This document shows positions 28,103 to 37,725 of a stretch of 64,000 bases of DNA, one piece after another (positions within the stretch are counted from its first letter, which is position 1; the number at the start of each line of letters is the position of its first letter). Position numbers and translations under genes: made by a program. The notes beneath the pieces are model-generated. The model was not told the origin of the DNA and did no database searches. It saw nothing but the letters and a program-made list of their open reading frames with translations. The stretch comes from Verrucomicrobiaceae bacterium (GTDB lineage Bacteria; Verrucomicrobiota; Verrucomicrobiia; Chthoniobacterales; JAATET01): NCBI GenBank assembly GCA_027488755.1, contig JAIYAZ010000135.1:54028-118027 (forward strand). The letters run 5' to 3'.

Positions 28103-29212
28103 GTGAACTCCGTCACCCCCCGCGTCTTCGTTGCCGCAACCGAGCAGAACGTCGGCAAGACGACGACCTCGATCGGGCTCTACGCCACGCTGCGCGACCG
28201 TTTAGGCGCCATTGGATTCATCAAGCCCGTGGGCCAGCGCTTCATCGAGGTCGACGGCAAGCGCATCGATGAGGACAGCGTGCTCATCCGCGACACGTTC
28301 GACACGCAGATCCCCATCGAGGACATGTCGCCCATTGCGGTGGAGCCCGACTTCACGCGCCGTTACATCGAGGCGTCGAACAGCGAGCAGCTCGTGCGCC
28401 GCATCCGTCACTCGTTCGACCGCGCCTGCTGGGAAAAGGAATTCGCCATCATTGAAGGCACCGGCCACGCCGGAGTGGGCAGCGTGTTCGACCTCTCGAA
28501 CGCCCGCGTGGCCCAGTTGCTGGAGAGTAAGGTCATCCTGGTTACGACGGGCGGGATTGGCCGGCCGATCGACGAGGCGGCCGTGAATCACGCGCTCTTC
28601 CAGCGCCAGGGCGTCGAGGTCATCGGCGTCATCATGAACAAGGTGCTCCCGAGCAAATACGACTACATCTCCGAGTTCGCGCGGCGCGGATTTGCGCGGC
28701 TCGGGCTCGAGCTGCTCGGCGTGATGCCGCAGGAGCGTATGCTCTCCGAGCCCACGCTCGTCGATGTCTGCGGCGCGATTCGCGGCGACGTGCTCTGCGG
28801 CGAGGACGCGATGCGCAGCCGCGCCGGCACGGTGATGATCGGCGCGATGTCGCCCGACAACGTCCTCGCGCGGCTGGAGGAGCGCACGCTGCTCATCTGC
28901 CCAGGCGACCGCGAAAACGTGCTGCTCGCCGCCCTCGACCGCGCGCGGGAGCTGGAGCCGGAGACCGAGCGCGGGATTGTGGCCATCGTGCTCTCGGAGT
29001 CGCTGCTGCCGAGTGCGTCCACGTTGAACCGGCTGCGCGGCGCGCCGTGGCCCGTGATTGTTTCGCCGATGGACAGCTACACCATCGCGAGCCGAATCCA
29101 TTCGATGACGGTGAAAACGCTCCCCGGCGACTCGGAAAAAATCGACCGCATCCAGAGCCTTGTGAGCGACCACGTGGACGTGGACCGCATCCTTGAGAAG
29201 ATCGGGGCCTAG
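28103..29212 (+). CDS. BioD-like P-loop plus DRTGG domain protein (Pta N-terminal-domain homologue)
   Basis: RVFVAATEQNVGKTTTSIGL P-loop; ...RSRAGTVMIGAMSPDNVL DRTGG-like region; adjacent to pta. Confidence 0.82.
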   Translation: MNSVTPRVFVAATEQNVGKTTTSIGLYATLRDRLGAIGFIKPVGQRFIEVDGKRIDEDSVLIRDTFDTQIPIEDMSPIAVEPDFTRRYIEASNSEQLVRRIRHSFDRACWEKEFAIIEGTGHAGVGSVFDLSNARVAQLLESKVILVTTGGIGRPIDEAAVNHALFQRQGVEVIGVIMNKVLPSKYDYISEFARRGFARLGLELLGVMPQERMLSEPTLVDVCGAIRGDVLCGEDAMRSRAGTVMIGAMSPDNVLARLEERTLLICPGDRENVLLAALDRARELEPETERGIVAIVLSESLLPSASTLNRLRGAPWPVIVSPMDSYTIASRIHSMTVKTLPGDSEKIDRIQSLVSDHVDVDRILEKIGA

Positions 29213-29287
29213 CGGGGGGTGCCCGGGTTTCCTGAAAGCGCGGCTTGCGCCGGGGGCGCGGCGGCTTACACTACGCCGGTCTTGAAC

Positions 29288-30037
29288 ATGGGCAGCAAAT
29301 TCCTTCTCGGCGGTGTCGGCCTGGCCGGCTTTGCCCCTTCCGCCTGGGCGCAGGCGGCTCCCGTCCCCGGGCTCGGCGGTCACCTTGACCTCTGGCATTT
29401 TGTGCAGGCCGGCGGCTGGGTGATGATTCCGCTGGCGTTGCTGTCGGTGATCGCGCTGATGCTGATCGTGATCTACCTCTTCACGCTGCGCCGCGGGGCC
29501 GTGGTGAGCGGACGTTACATGACCACCGCGGACGCGCTGCTGCGCAAGGGCGATTATTACGGTCTCCTTGCGGTCTCGAACCGCCACGGCGAGGCGGTGG
29601 CGCGCATCCTCCGCCGCACGCTGGATTTCCTCATCAAAAACCCGAAGGCCACCCTGGCCGAGGCGCGCGAAATCGCGGAGACCGAGGGCACGCGGCAGGC
29701 CTCCGCCATGCAGCAGCAGATTGTGTATCTGGCCGACATCGGCAACATCGCGCCGATGGTCGGGCTTTTCGGCACGGTGGTCGGCATGATCAAGGCGTTC
29801 GCCGTCGTGGCGGCCGATATGTCGGTGAAGAATCCCAGCATGCTCGCCGCGGGGGTTTCCGAGGCGCTGGTCGCCACGGCGGGCGGTTTGCTCGTGGGCA
29901 TCCCCGCGATGGCCGCCTACGCCTACTTCCGGGGTCGCACGCAGCGGCTCGTGTCCGAAATGGAAGCCGCGACCACGCAGCTCATCGCGCAGCTTGGGGT
30001 GCATTACAAACCCGGGGCCTTTCGCCCCCCGGAGTAG
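29288..30037 (+). CDS. MotA/TolQ/ExbB proton-channel family protein
   Basis: GGWVMIPLALLSVIALMLIVIYLF; NIAPMVGLFGTVVGMIKAF; ATAGGLLVGIPAMAAYAYF. Confidence 0.9.
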   Translation: MGSKFLLGGVGLAGFAPSAWAQAAPVPGLGGHLDLWHFVQAGGWVMIPLALLSVIALMLIVIYLFTLRRGAVVSGRYMTTADALLRKGDYYGLLAVSNRHGEAVARILRRTLDFLIKNPKATLAEAREIAETEGTRQASAMQQQIVYLADIGNIAPMVGLFGTVVGMIKAFAVVAADMSVKNPSMLAAGVSEALVATAGGLLVGIPAMAAYAYFRGRTQRLVSEMEAATTQLIAQLGVHYKPGAFRPPE

Positions 30038-30083
30038 CCTCCGGGCCTCCCGTCCCCCGCCCGCGGTGCCGCTCGCCCCATCC

Positions 30084-32699
30084 ATGAGGATTCTTTTTGT
30101 TTCCGCGCTCGCGTTGGCCATCCCGTCGCTGGTCTCCGCCCAGGAGGTGCGCCGCGCCCTGCCCGCCAACGCTCCGGACGGCACGCCCCCGCCGGTGCGC
30201 CGCGCGGAGGCGGTGACGCCCGAGACCTACGAAAATCCCGCGTGGATGGAGCGCGTTCGCCCCGCCCAGCCCGTGCCGGTCCAACGAGCTGAGCCCGTGG
30301 CGACACCGATTCCCGTGGCCACGCCGATCCCGGTGGCGACGCCGATTCCGGTGGCGACGCCAATCCCGCTGGCCCCCGAGCCGACCGCGGAGCCCGCCGC
30401 TGCGCCGGGCGCGGAGGCGACGCCGGATCCCGTGGACGTTCCCGCGCCCGCGGAGGCCGTGCCGAGCCAGAGCCGGGCGCTCACGGCGGCCAACGGCTTC
30501 TTCCGCCGCCGCATGTATGACATGGCGGTTTACGAATACGAAAAATTCCTCATCGCCGAGCCGAATGCGTCCGGGCGCGACGCGGCGTTGTTCCGCCTCG
30601 GGGAAAGTCATCGCTTTCTCGGCAACGAGCGGGCGGCCCGCGAAGCCTACCAGCGCCTGCTGCTGGAGGCGCGGGAGGGCGAGTTTGCGGGCGCGGGCGC
30701 GTATCGCCTCGGCGAGATTCTTTACACCGAGGGCAAATACGCGGAGGCCGCCGATCTTTTCGACCGGGCCGAAGCGAACGCCCGTGAGGATGCGGTGAAG
30801 CTCAGCGCCGCCTTCTTCCAGGCGAGCGCCTACGAACGGCTCAACCGGCGCGCCCAGGCCGCCGAGAAGTATCGCGCGATCCTGAAGTTCCCCGGCGAGA
30901 ATCCCTACCGCGAGTCGGCCCTGTTTTTCCTCGCCGAGGAGGATGCCCGCAACGGACGGAAGGCCGAGGCCTTTGCGGCCTACGAGACGCTGGCCACCAC
31001 CTCGCCCAAGCCGGAGGTGAAGGTCGAGGCCGCGGTGAAGGCCGCGGCGCTGGCCTCGGAGCTCGGCCGCAATGACCGCGCGCGCGCCCTCTTCGAGCAG
31101 GTGATCTCCTCGCCCGACGCCGGAAGCTGGAGCGGTGTGGCCTGGCTCGGCGTGATGCGGTTGGCCTACGAAAGCGGGCGTTACCAGGAGGCGATCGACG
31201 CCGCCGACAAGGGCATGGCGAAACTGCCGCGCGACGCCGCGCCGGAGGCGATCCTGATCGTGGCGAATTCCCGCCGCCAGCTCGGCCAGACCGAAAAGGC
31301 ACTGGCGTTCTACGATCAGATTCTCCGCGAGCATCCCGGCACTGACGCGGCGCGGCAGGCGCAGTTTCAGCGCCTCGTGTGCCTTGAGGCCACCGGCGCA
31401 AAGGACCTGCCCGCGCAGCTCGACGAATTTTTGAAGGTCAGCACCGACCCCGTGCAGCGGGCGCAGGCCACGCTGCTAAAGGCGGAGACGCTCTTCAAGG
31501 CGGGCGACTACGCCGGCGCCGCTCCGCTTTATCAGGGCGTGATCCGCTCGCCGCTGCCGGCGCGGCTGCGCACGGCCGCGCGTTACAAGCTCGGCTGGTG
31601 CCAGCTCCAGCTTGGGCAGGCGACCGATGCCGCGCAGACCTTCACGCTTTTCATCGACCAGAATCCGAAGAGCGAGTTGCTCCCGGCGGCGATCACCCAG
31701 CGGGCGCTCGCGATGCAGCAGGCGAAGGCCTACGAGGCGGCGTTGCGGGACTTCGACCGCGTGATCGCGGATTTTCCCAAGGCGAAGGAGCGGGAGATTG
31801 CGCTGCTGCAGCGGGCGCTCGTCCTGGGTCAACTCGAGCGCTACGACGACATGGCGAAGACGTTCGCGCAGCTGCTTGCGGAGTATCCGAAGAGCCGGGC
31901 GGCGGCGCAGGCCGAGTATTGGCTGGGCTGGCAGGCGTTCGAGAAGAAGGACTACGCGGGCGCGATCACGCACCTCACGCGGGCGCGGGAGCTTGATGCG
32001 AAGACCTTCGGCGACCGCGCAGCGCTGCGCATCGTGCTGGCGCACTACTACGCGGGGAACCGCGAGGCCGTGGCCGCGGAGGCGGCGAAGGCCGATCTCG
32101 CCACGCTCCCGGCGGAGGTGCTGGCCTGGCTGGGGACGCAGTTTTACGACGCGGGGGATTACGCCCGCGCCGAGAAGTTTCTTCTCCCGATCGTCGCGCG
32201 GGGCAGCACCGGCAACGGCAGCCCCGATGTGCTGCTAGCGCTGGCGCGGGCCCAGCTGGCGCAGGAGAAGTTCGAGGCGGCGCGCGATCCCATCCGCCAG
32301 TATCTCACCGCGGCGCGGGACCCGCTGAGCCGCGCGAAGGGCCTGCTGGCCTCGGCCGAGGTTTCGCTCGGCACGGGGAATTACGAGGACGCCAACAAGC
32401 TCGTCGAGGAGGCAATGCTCCTCCAGCCCGAGGGCACGGTGAACGCCGAGGCGCGCCTGCTCGGCGGCGAGGTCCAGATGCAGCGCGGCGACTACGCCGG
32501 GGCGGCCCGGGCGTTCATGACGATTTCCGTGCTCCACGACGATCCGAAGATCACGCCGCGGGCCCTCACGCGCGCCGCGGCCGCCTACCGCCGGGCGGGG
32601 GACGCCGCGGCTGCCAATCGTGCCTTGGCGGAGCGCGACCAGCGTTACCCCGCGGGGGCGGCGGCCTCGCCGAGCCCGAAACCCGCCCGCGACGAATGA
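30084..32699 (+). CDS. Large secreted TPR protein (872 aa)
   Basis: Signal peptide, VATPIP repeat linker, many TPR units. Confidence 0.88.
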   Translation: MRILFVSALALAIPSLVSAQEVRRALPANAPDGTPPPVRRAEAVTPETYENPAWMERVRPAQPVPVQRAEPVATPIPVATPIPVATPIPVATPIPLAPEPTAEPAAAPGAEATPDPVDVPAPAEAVPSQSRALTAANGFFRRRMYDMAVYEYEKFLIAEPNASGRDAALFRLGESHRFLGNERAAREAYQRLLLEAREGEFAGAGAYRLGEILYTEGKYAEAADLFDRAEANAREDAVKLSAAFFQASAYERLNRRAQAAEKYRAILKFPGENPYRESALFFLAEEDARNGRKAEAFAAYETLATTSPKPEVKVEAAVKAAALASELGRNDRARALFEQVISSPDAGSWSGVAWLGVMRLAYESGRYQEAIDAADKGMAKLPRDAAPEAILIVANSRRQLGQTEKALAFYDQILREHPGTDAARQAQFQRLVCLEATGAKDLPAQLDEFLKVSTDPVQRAQATLLKAETLFKAGDYAGAAPLYQGVIRSPLPARLRTAARYKLGWCQLQLGQATDAAQTFTLFIDQNPKSELLPAAITQRALAMQQAKAYEAALRDFDRVIADFPKAKEREIALLQRALVLGQLERYDDMAKTFAQLLAEYPKSRAAAQAEYWLGWQAFEKKDYAGAITHLTRARELDAKTFGDRAALRIVLAHYYAGNREAVAAEAAKADLATLPAEVLAWLGTQFYDAGDYARAEKFLLPIVARGSTGNGSPDVLLALARAQLAQEKFEAARDPIRQYLTAARDPLSRAKGLLASAEVSLGTGNYEDANKLVEEAMLLQPEGTVNAEARLLGGEVQMQRGDYAGAARAFMTISVLHDDPKITPRALTRAAAAYRRAGDAAAANRALAERDQRYPAGAAASPSPKPARDE
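30297..30368 (+). repeat. 18-bp tandem repeat x4 encoding VATPIP
   Basis: Four consecutive units GTGGCGACRCCGATTCCS; seen as VATPIPVATPIPVATPIPVATPIP. Confidence 0.97.
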
Positions 32700-33844
32700 C
32701 GCCGGAACCCTCCGCCCCCAGCGCCGGGATGCGCAGCCTGCTGCGGTTCCTGGGTTTTGTCGGCCTGGCCGTGCTGGCGGTGGGGATTTTTTATTTCGCC
32801 CGCCGCGATGGGGCACGCGACGCCATCAAGCAGGGCGGGGCGGCGGTGGCGGGGCGTCTGCCGGGGCTGGCGGCGCTGGATGCCGAGGTCACCGCGCTGG
32901 TCGATCAGGTCGTGCCTTCGGTGGTGAGCATTTCGGCCCGCATGGACAATCCCGCCATGGAACGCATGCGCCAGATTCGGCGCCTGCTGGGTCTCGGTGA
33001 AAACGGCGAGCCCGACGCCGGGGACGAAAAGCCGGAACTCGGCTCGGGGGCGATCGTTTCGGCCGAGGGGCACATCCTGACGAACTTCCACGTGATCGCC
33101 CGCGCGAACCGCGTGGACGTGCGGATGAGCGACGGCCGGGTGATGCCGGCGCGGTTTCTCGGCGCGGACCAGCAGGCGGACATCGCCGTGCTGAAGATCG
33201 AGGCGGCCGGATTGAAGCCGCTGACGTTTGCGGACTCAAACGCCGTGCGCGTGGGCCAGGTGGTTTTTGCGGTAGGCAACCCGCTGGGGCTCGAGGAGAC
33301 GGTCACGCAGGGCATCATCAGCGGCAAGGGACGGCGCGCGGTGAGCGGGCAGGCGACGGAATTTTTCCAGACCGACGCGGCGATCAATCCGGGTAACTCC
33401 GGCGGGCCGCTGATCAACGTGCGCGGCCAGATCGTGGGCATCAACAACGCCGTGCTGCTCGGAAGTTCGGGCATCAGTTTTGCCATTCCGGCTAACGTGG
33501 CGCAGCGCGTTTATGACGATGTGGTCAAGCGCGGGCGCATTTCGCGGCCGTGGTTTGGGGCGAACACGTGGCCGTTGAACGCGCAGATTGCCGCGGAGCT
33601 CAACCTGGGCACGGACACGGGAAATCTTGTCGTTTCCGTGGTGCCGAATTCGCCGGCGGCTCGCGCCGGCATCCTGGCGGGGGACGTGCTGCAGGAGTTT
33701 GACGGGCGTCCCGTGCGGGATTCCGTCGACATCATCAACCGGCTTTCCGAACTCAAGGAAGGCGACCGCGTGGCCGTCACGCTCTGGCGCGCGGGCGCGG
33801 TGCGGCGGGTCAACGTGACCGTGGAGGGGCAGCCGTGGCGCTGA
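32696..33844 (+). CDS. HtrA/Deg-type serine protease with PDZ domain
   Basis: GHILTNFHVIA (His), ADIAVLKI (Asp), NPGNSGGPL (Ser), C-terminal PDZ; N-terminal TM. Confidence 0.94.
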   Translation: MTPEPSAPSAGMRSLLRFLGFVGLAVLAVGIFYFARRDGARDAIKQGGAAVAGRLPGLAALDAEVTALVDQVVPSVVSISARMDNPAMERMRQIRRLLGLGENGEPDAGDEKPELGSGAIVSAEGHILTNFHVIARANRVDVRMSDGRVMPARFLGADQQADIAVLKIEAAGLKPLTFADSNAVRVGQVVFAVGNPLGLEETVTQGIISGKGRRAVSGQATEFFQTDAAINPGNSGGPLINVRGQIVGINNAVLLGSSGISFAIPANVAQRVYDDVVKRGRISRPWFGANTWPLNAQIAAELNLGTDTGNLVVSVVPNSPAARAGILAGDVLQEFDGRPVRDSVDIINRLSELKEGDRVAVTLWRAGAVRRVNVTVEGQPWR

Positions 33845-33898
33845 TGCCGCGGCGTTGCGGGTTTGACAGAAACAGGCGACGGTTCTAACCAATCCTCG

Positions 33899-34894
33899 AT
33901 GGCCCCCACCGCCACCCCCCCGAATCTGCGCCCGCCGGCCGAGCGGACCTTTGTTGTTGCCGCGATTGTGCTAGGTGCCTTCGCGCTCGTGCAGGTCATC
34001 GCTGCGGTGCTCGTGCTCGCGGCCAAGCTCGATCTCGATGAAATCGGCCGCCGGCTCGCGGCGCGGAATGCCGCCGCGCCGGCCGCCCCCGCCGCCCCGG
34101 TCGCGCCCGATGCCGCCAGCGCGCAAAAGGCGAACTCGCTCATGGCGGAGGCCGACGAGTTTCGCGCCAAGGGAAATTTCCGCGGGGCGCTCGAGGCCGT
34201 GACCGAGGCCGACCGCCTTGTTCCCAACCGGCCGGGCATTCTTCTCCAGATGGCCTCCGATCAGGCCTCGCTCGGCGCGACGGCCGAGGCGACCGCGCTG
34301 CTCAAGCGGATTGTCGCCCTGCCTGCTCCGGCCGATCCCGCCGAGGCCGGCTTCGTGGCGCAGGCGCGGGCGGCCCTCGCGCAGATCAGCAACGCGGACG
34401 CTCCGCCCACGACGGCGGATGCCCCGCCGACGGTCACGCCCGACAAGGCGGGGGCCGGCGTGCGCGACGAGGTCGGGATTCCGATTGGTTCCGTCATGGG
34501 CATCGTGAGCGTGCAGCTCGTCGAGCCGAAGCCGGGGCAGAAGAGCCTGCGCGTGGCGACGAAGGCCTCGACGGAGGAGAAGATCGATCCGATGAAATTT
34601 TCGGCCACGGTCGATTTCTACGAGCAGGACGACTCCGGGCAGATTCAGCACGCGGACGCCCGGCAGACGGAATGGATGTCCCGCCCGGTGAACTGGGCCA
34701 AGGGTGAGCCGGAGCTTTTCCAGACCGCCTACCAGCCGCCCGCGGCCGACCGGGGCGATCTTCCGCCGGTCCAGTATCACGGCTACGTGGTGGCGATTTA
34801 TTACAACGGCGAGCTGCAGGATTCCCGCGCGGAGCCGGTTTCGCTGCTGGAGCAGTTTCCGCCGCCTTTGACCAAGAGCGCCGTTTCGGAATGA
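33899..34894 (+). CDS. Membrane-anchored TPR-like protein
   Basis: TM helix FVVAAIVLGAFALVQVIAAVLVLAA followed by AMAEADEFRAKGNFRGALEAVTEADRL-like repeat region. Confidence 0.65.
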   Translation: MAPTATPPNLRPPAERTFVVAAIVLGAFALVQVIAAVLVLAAKLDLDEIGRRLAARNAAAPAAPAAPVAPDAASAQKANSLMAEADEFRAKGNFRGALEAVTEADRLVPNRPGILLQMASDQASLGATAEATALLKRIVALPAPADPAEAGFVAQARAALAQISNADAPPTTADAPPTVTPDKAGAGVRDEVGIPIGSVMGIVSVQLVEPKPGQKSLRVATKASTEEKIDPMKFSATVDFYEQDDSGQIQHADARQTEWMSRPVNWAKGEPELFQTAYQPPAADRGDLPPVQYHGYVVAIYYNGELQDSRAEPVSLLEQFPPPLTKSAVSE

Positions 34895-36801
34895 AGATCC
34901 TCCTCGTTGACGGCGACCTTCCGGCCGCGCAGCGATTGGGGACCGCGCTGGTGGAGGCGGGATGGGGCGAAGTGGTGGCGGTTGGTTCGGCCGGGGAGGC
35001 CGTTGACCACGTCAATCGCGAGGGCGCCGTCGACGCGCTCGTTACGCAGGTTTCCCTGCCCGACCTCGATGGGTTTGCGCTGGTCGAGGCCATGCAGCCG
35101 CATCTGCCCGGGCTGCGCGTGGTGTATCTCGCGGATGGCGAAGACGTGCCGGCCGGTCAATGGCCCGTGCTGCGGAATCCCGCCGACGGTGGTGCCCTGG
35201 CGGCGGCCCTCGCGGGGCTTTTCCCGGCGGAGGATCCCCTGGTGGGAACCACGCTCGGGGAGTATTGGATCGATGCCCGCGCGGGCGAGGATTCCCACGG
35301 GGCCTATTACGCCGCGGTGCAAACCGCGATCAACCGTCCCGTCGAACTCCACGTGCTTTTCCCGGAGCGGACCGCGGATCCCGCGGCCGGGCCGGGATTC
35401 CTCGCGGCGGCGCGGGCCAAGGCGCGCGTGCACAATCCCGCGGTGCTTTCGGTGTTCGAGGCCGGCGAAATCGGGGGCTGGTATTTCTACACCTCGGAAC
35501 CGCGCGAGGGTTCGTCGCTGGCCGAACTCGCGGCGCAGGGGAGCAGCCTGCCGGCGGCGGCTCTGCTGCAGATTCTCCACGTCGTGGCGGAGACGATGGT
35601 GCAGCTTGGCCAGTCCCGCATCGCGCACGAGCCGCTGTCCGCTCACCACGTGATGATCGACGGCCGCCGGCGCGCGCGGCTGGTGAACATTGCGACCGAC
35701 GCTGCCGCGCCGGATGCCTTTCGCGAGGAAATGCGCCGCCTCGCGGTTGCGGTGGAGGCCCTGGCCCCTGCGGACCCGTCCTCGGGCGCGCTTCGCCGGT
35801 TGCTGGGATTGATGCGGGCCGACGCGCTGACCGTGCGCTCGTGGACCGCGCTGATTTACGAGGTCAAGCGCTGCCAGGGCAGCGAGGGCGCGGAGGCCAC
35901 CTACCGGATGGACGCGAGCGGGGAGGCTGCGCTTGAGGGCGTGCGCCGCGAGCGGCGGCGGGCCCGGATTTTGCGCGGCCTCGGCTGGGCGGCGTTGGGC
36001 GTGGGCGGGTTGGCCGCCGCGGGCTGGGCGGCGTGGTTTTTTAGCGGCGGCGGCCACGCGAATCCCGCGCTTGAGCGGATGGTGGCGATCCCCGCCACCG
36101 TGGTGGTGCGGCCAGGCTCGGGCAGCGAGAGCGTCCCGCCGTTTTGGATCGACCAATACGAGGTCTCCATCGGGCAGTATGCGGATTTCCTCGCGTGGAC
36201 GCAGCGGCATCCCGGCACGGCCCGAAGCCTTCTGCCGGAGGGGACGCCGGAGAATCATTCCTTCGTGCCGGCCGGATGGGCGCCGGGGAAATCCGCGGAC
36301 GGGGAGACGCCGGGGTATTTCGCCGTCGCGAAGGCGGGCGGATCCTACGAGGGGTCGCCGCTTTCGCTGGACGCGCCCGTGTTTGGCGTCGACTGGCCCT
36401 CGGCCTACGCCTACGCGCTCTGGAAGGACCGGCGCCTGCCCTCCGACCTGGAGTGGGAGGTGGCGGCCTCGGGCGGGCTCGGTCGCAAGTATCCGTGGGG
36501 CGCCGAAGCCCGGCCCGGCGCGGCGCATCTCGCGGGTAATGCCGCGTTGCCGAAGTGGGCTCCGGTCAACGCCACGACCGAGGACCACACGCCGGAGGGC
36601 GTGATCGGCCTCGGGGGCAACGTCTCGGAATGGACCTCTTCGCTGGTCGGCACCACGGCGAGCGCGCGTCCGATTGTGCGCGGCGGGAACTGGTCGGATC
36701 GCGAACTCGACCTTCCGCGCCGCATGCTCGAGCTTGACCTTACGCAATCTTCCCCCACCGTCGGATTCCGCACCGCTTCGTCCCAGCCACCCGCCCCATG
36801 A
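34891..36801 (+). CDS. Receiver-like / Ser-Thr pseudokinase-like / TM / FGE-sulfatase fusion protein
   Basis: N-term MKILLVDGDLPAAQRLGTAL...VSLPDLDGFALVEAM; kinase-like VGTTLGEYWIDARAGEDSHGAYYAA...; TM; C-term RLPSDLEWEVAASGG...GNVSEW...RGGNW...VGFRTA. Confidence 0.8.
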   Translation: MKILLVDGDLPAAQRLGTALVEAGWGEVVAVGSAGEAVDHVNREGAVDALVTQVSLPDLDGFALVEAMQPHLPGLRVVYLADGEDVPAGQWPVLRNPADGGALAAALAGLFPAEDPLVGTTLGEYWIDARAGEDSHGAYYAAVQTAINRPVELHVLFPERTADPAAGPGFLAAARAKARVHNPAVLSVFEAGEIGGWYFYTSEPREGSSLAELAAQGSSLPAAALLQILHVVAETMVQLGQSRIAHEPLSAHHVMIDGRRRARLVNIATDAAAPDAFREEMRRLAVAVEALAPADPSSGALRRLLGLMRADALTVRSWTALIYEVKRCQGSEGAEATYRMDASGEAALEGVRRERRRARILRGLGWAALGVGGLAAAGWAAWFFSGGGHANPALERMVAIPATVVVRPGSGSESVPPFWIDQYEVSIGQYADFLAWTQRHPGTARSLLPEGTPENHSFVPAGWAPGKSADGETPGYFAVAKAGGSYEGSPLSLDAPVFGVDWPSAYAYALWKDRRLPSDLEWEVAASGGLGRKYPWGAEARPGAAHLAGNAALPKWAPVNATTEDHTPEGVIGLGGNVSEWTSSLVGTTASARPIVRGGNWSDRELDLPRRMLELDLTQSSPTVGFRTASSQPPAP

Positions 36802-37718
36802 TTCCCTTCCGTCCGTCCCGCCCGCTGCTGTTCCTTTGCCTCGGGTTTGCTTTGCTGGCCGCCGCGCCCGTCGCCTGGGCGCAGGTGCGGGTGGACCTGG
36901 CTCTGCGGCGTTCGCTCTTCGTGCGCTACGAGCCGGTGATCGCCACGGTGACGGTCACGAACCTCAGCGGCCGCGACCTGGAGTTGCGCGACGACGGCAA
37001 CCACAAATGGTTCAGCTTTAACATTGAGAGTGCCACGGGCGCGCTCGTGCCGCCGTATCACGTCGATTATTCGCTCGAGCCGCTGACGATTGGCGTCGGT
37101 GAAAGCATCAGCCGCGTGGTGAACATCACGCCGCTCTACCCGATTTCGGAGTCTGGCACCATCTACCGTCTGCGCGCCGTGATCTACGACGCGACGGTCG
37201 GCCGGTATTTCAGCTCGAATCCGCCGCTCAACGTCGAAATCACCGAGGGTCGCATGCTCTGGCAGCAGATTGTGGGCGTGCCCGGCGCGAATGGACAGGC
37301 CGGCTCGCGCACGATCACGCTGCTCTCGCACCGCCTGCCCGACCAGACGCAGCTCTACATCCGCATTGAGGACAAGGAGAACGGCCTCGTCTTTTGCACG
37401 GCCCAGCTTGGGCGCGTCATCACCTTCAACAAGCCGCAGGTGGAGCTCGACGCGAACAACGACATTTACATCCTCCAGAACACCTCGCCGAAAACCTTCC
37501 TCTTCACGAAGGTCAGCCTCGACGGAAAAATCCTGGAGCGGAAGGACTACGCCTCCACGCAGCAGAGCCGCCCGGCGCTCGTGCGCGGGCCCTCGGGGCA
37601 GCCGGAGGTCACGGGCGGGCTGTATCTCGATCCGGCCGCGGTGGCGGCGGAGAAGGCTGCGCCGAAGCCGCCGTCGGTTTCGGATCGCCCGGTGCCGCTT
37701 CCGAAGGCGAAACCCTGA
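36798..37718 (+). CDS. Secreted hypothetical protein
   Basis: Signal peptide FALLAAAPVAWAQ; ATGA overlap with the previous gene. Confidence 0.7.
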   Translation: MIPFRPSRPLLFLCLGFALLAAAPVAWAQVRVDLALRRSLFVRYEPVIATVTVTNLSGRDLELRDDGNHKWFSFNIESATGALVPPYHVDYSLEPLTIGVGESISRVVNITPLYPISESGTIYRLRAVIYDATVGRYFSSNPPLNVEITEGRMLWQQIVGVPGANGQAGSRTITLLSHRLPDQTQLYIRIEDKENGLVFCTAQLGRVITFNKPQVELDANNDIYILQNTSPKTFLFTKVSLDGKILERKDYASTQQSRPALVRGPSGQPEVTGGLYLDPAAVAAEKAAPKPPSVSDRPVPLPKAKP

Positions 37719-37725
37719 CGGGCCC

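Noticed and set aside
30297-30368. Possible CRISPR-like direct repeats
   Set aside because: Contiguous in-frame 18-bp coding repeat without spacers; explained as a Pro-rich linker
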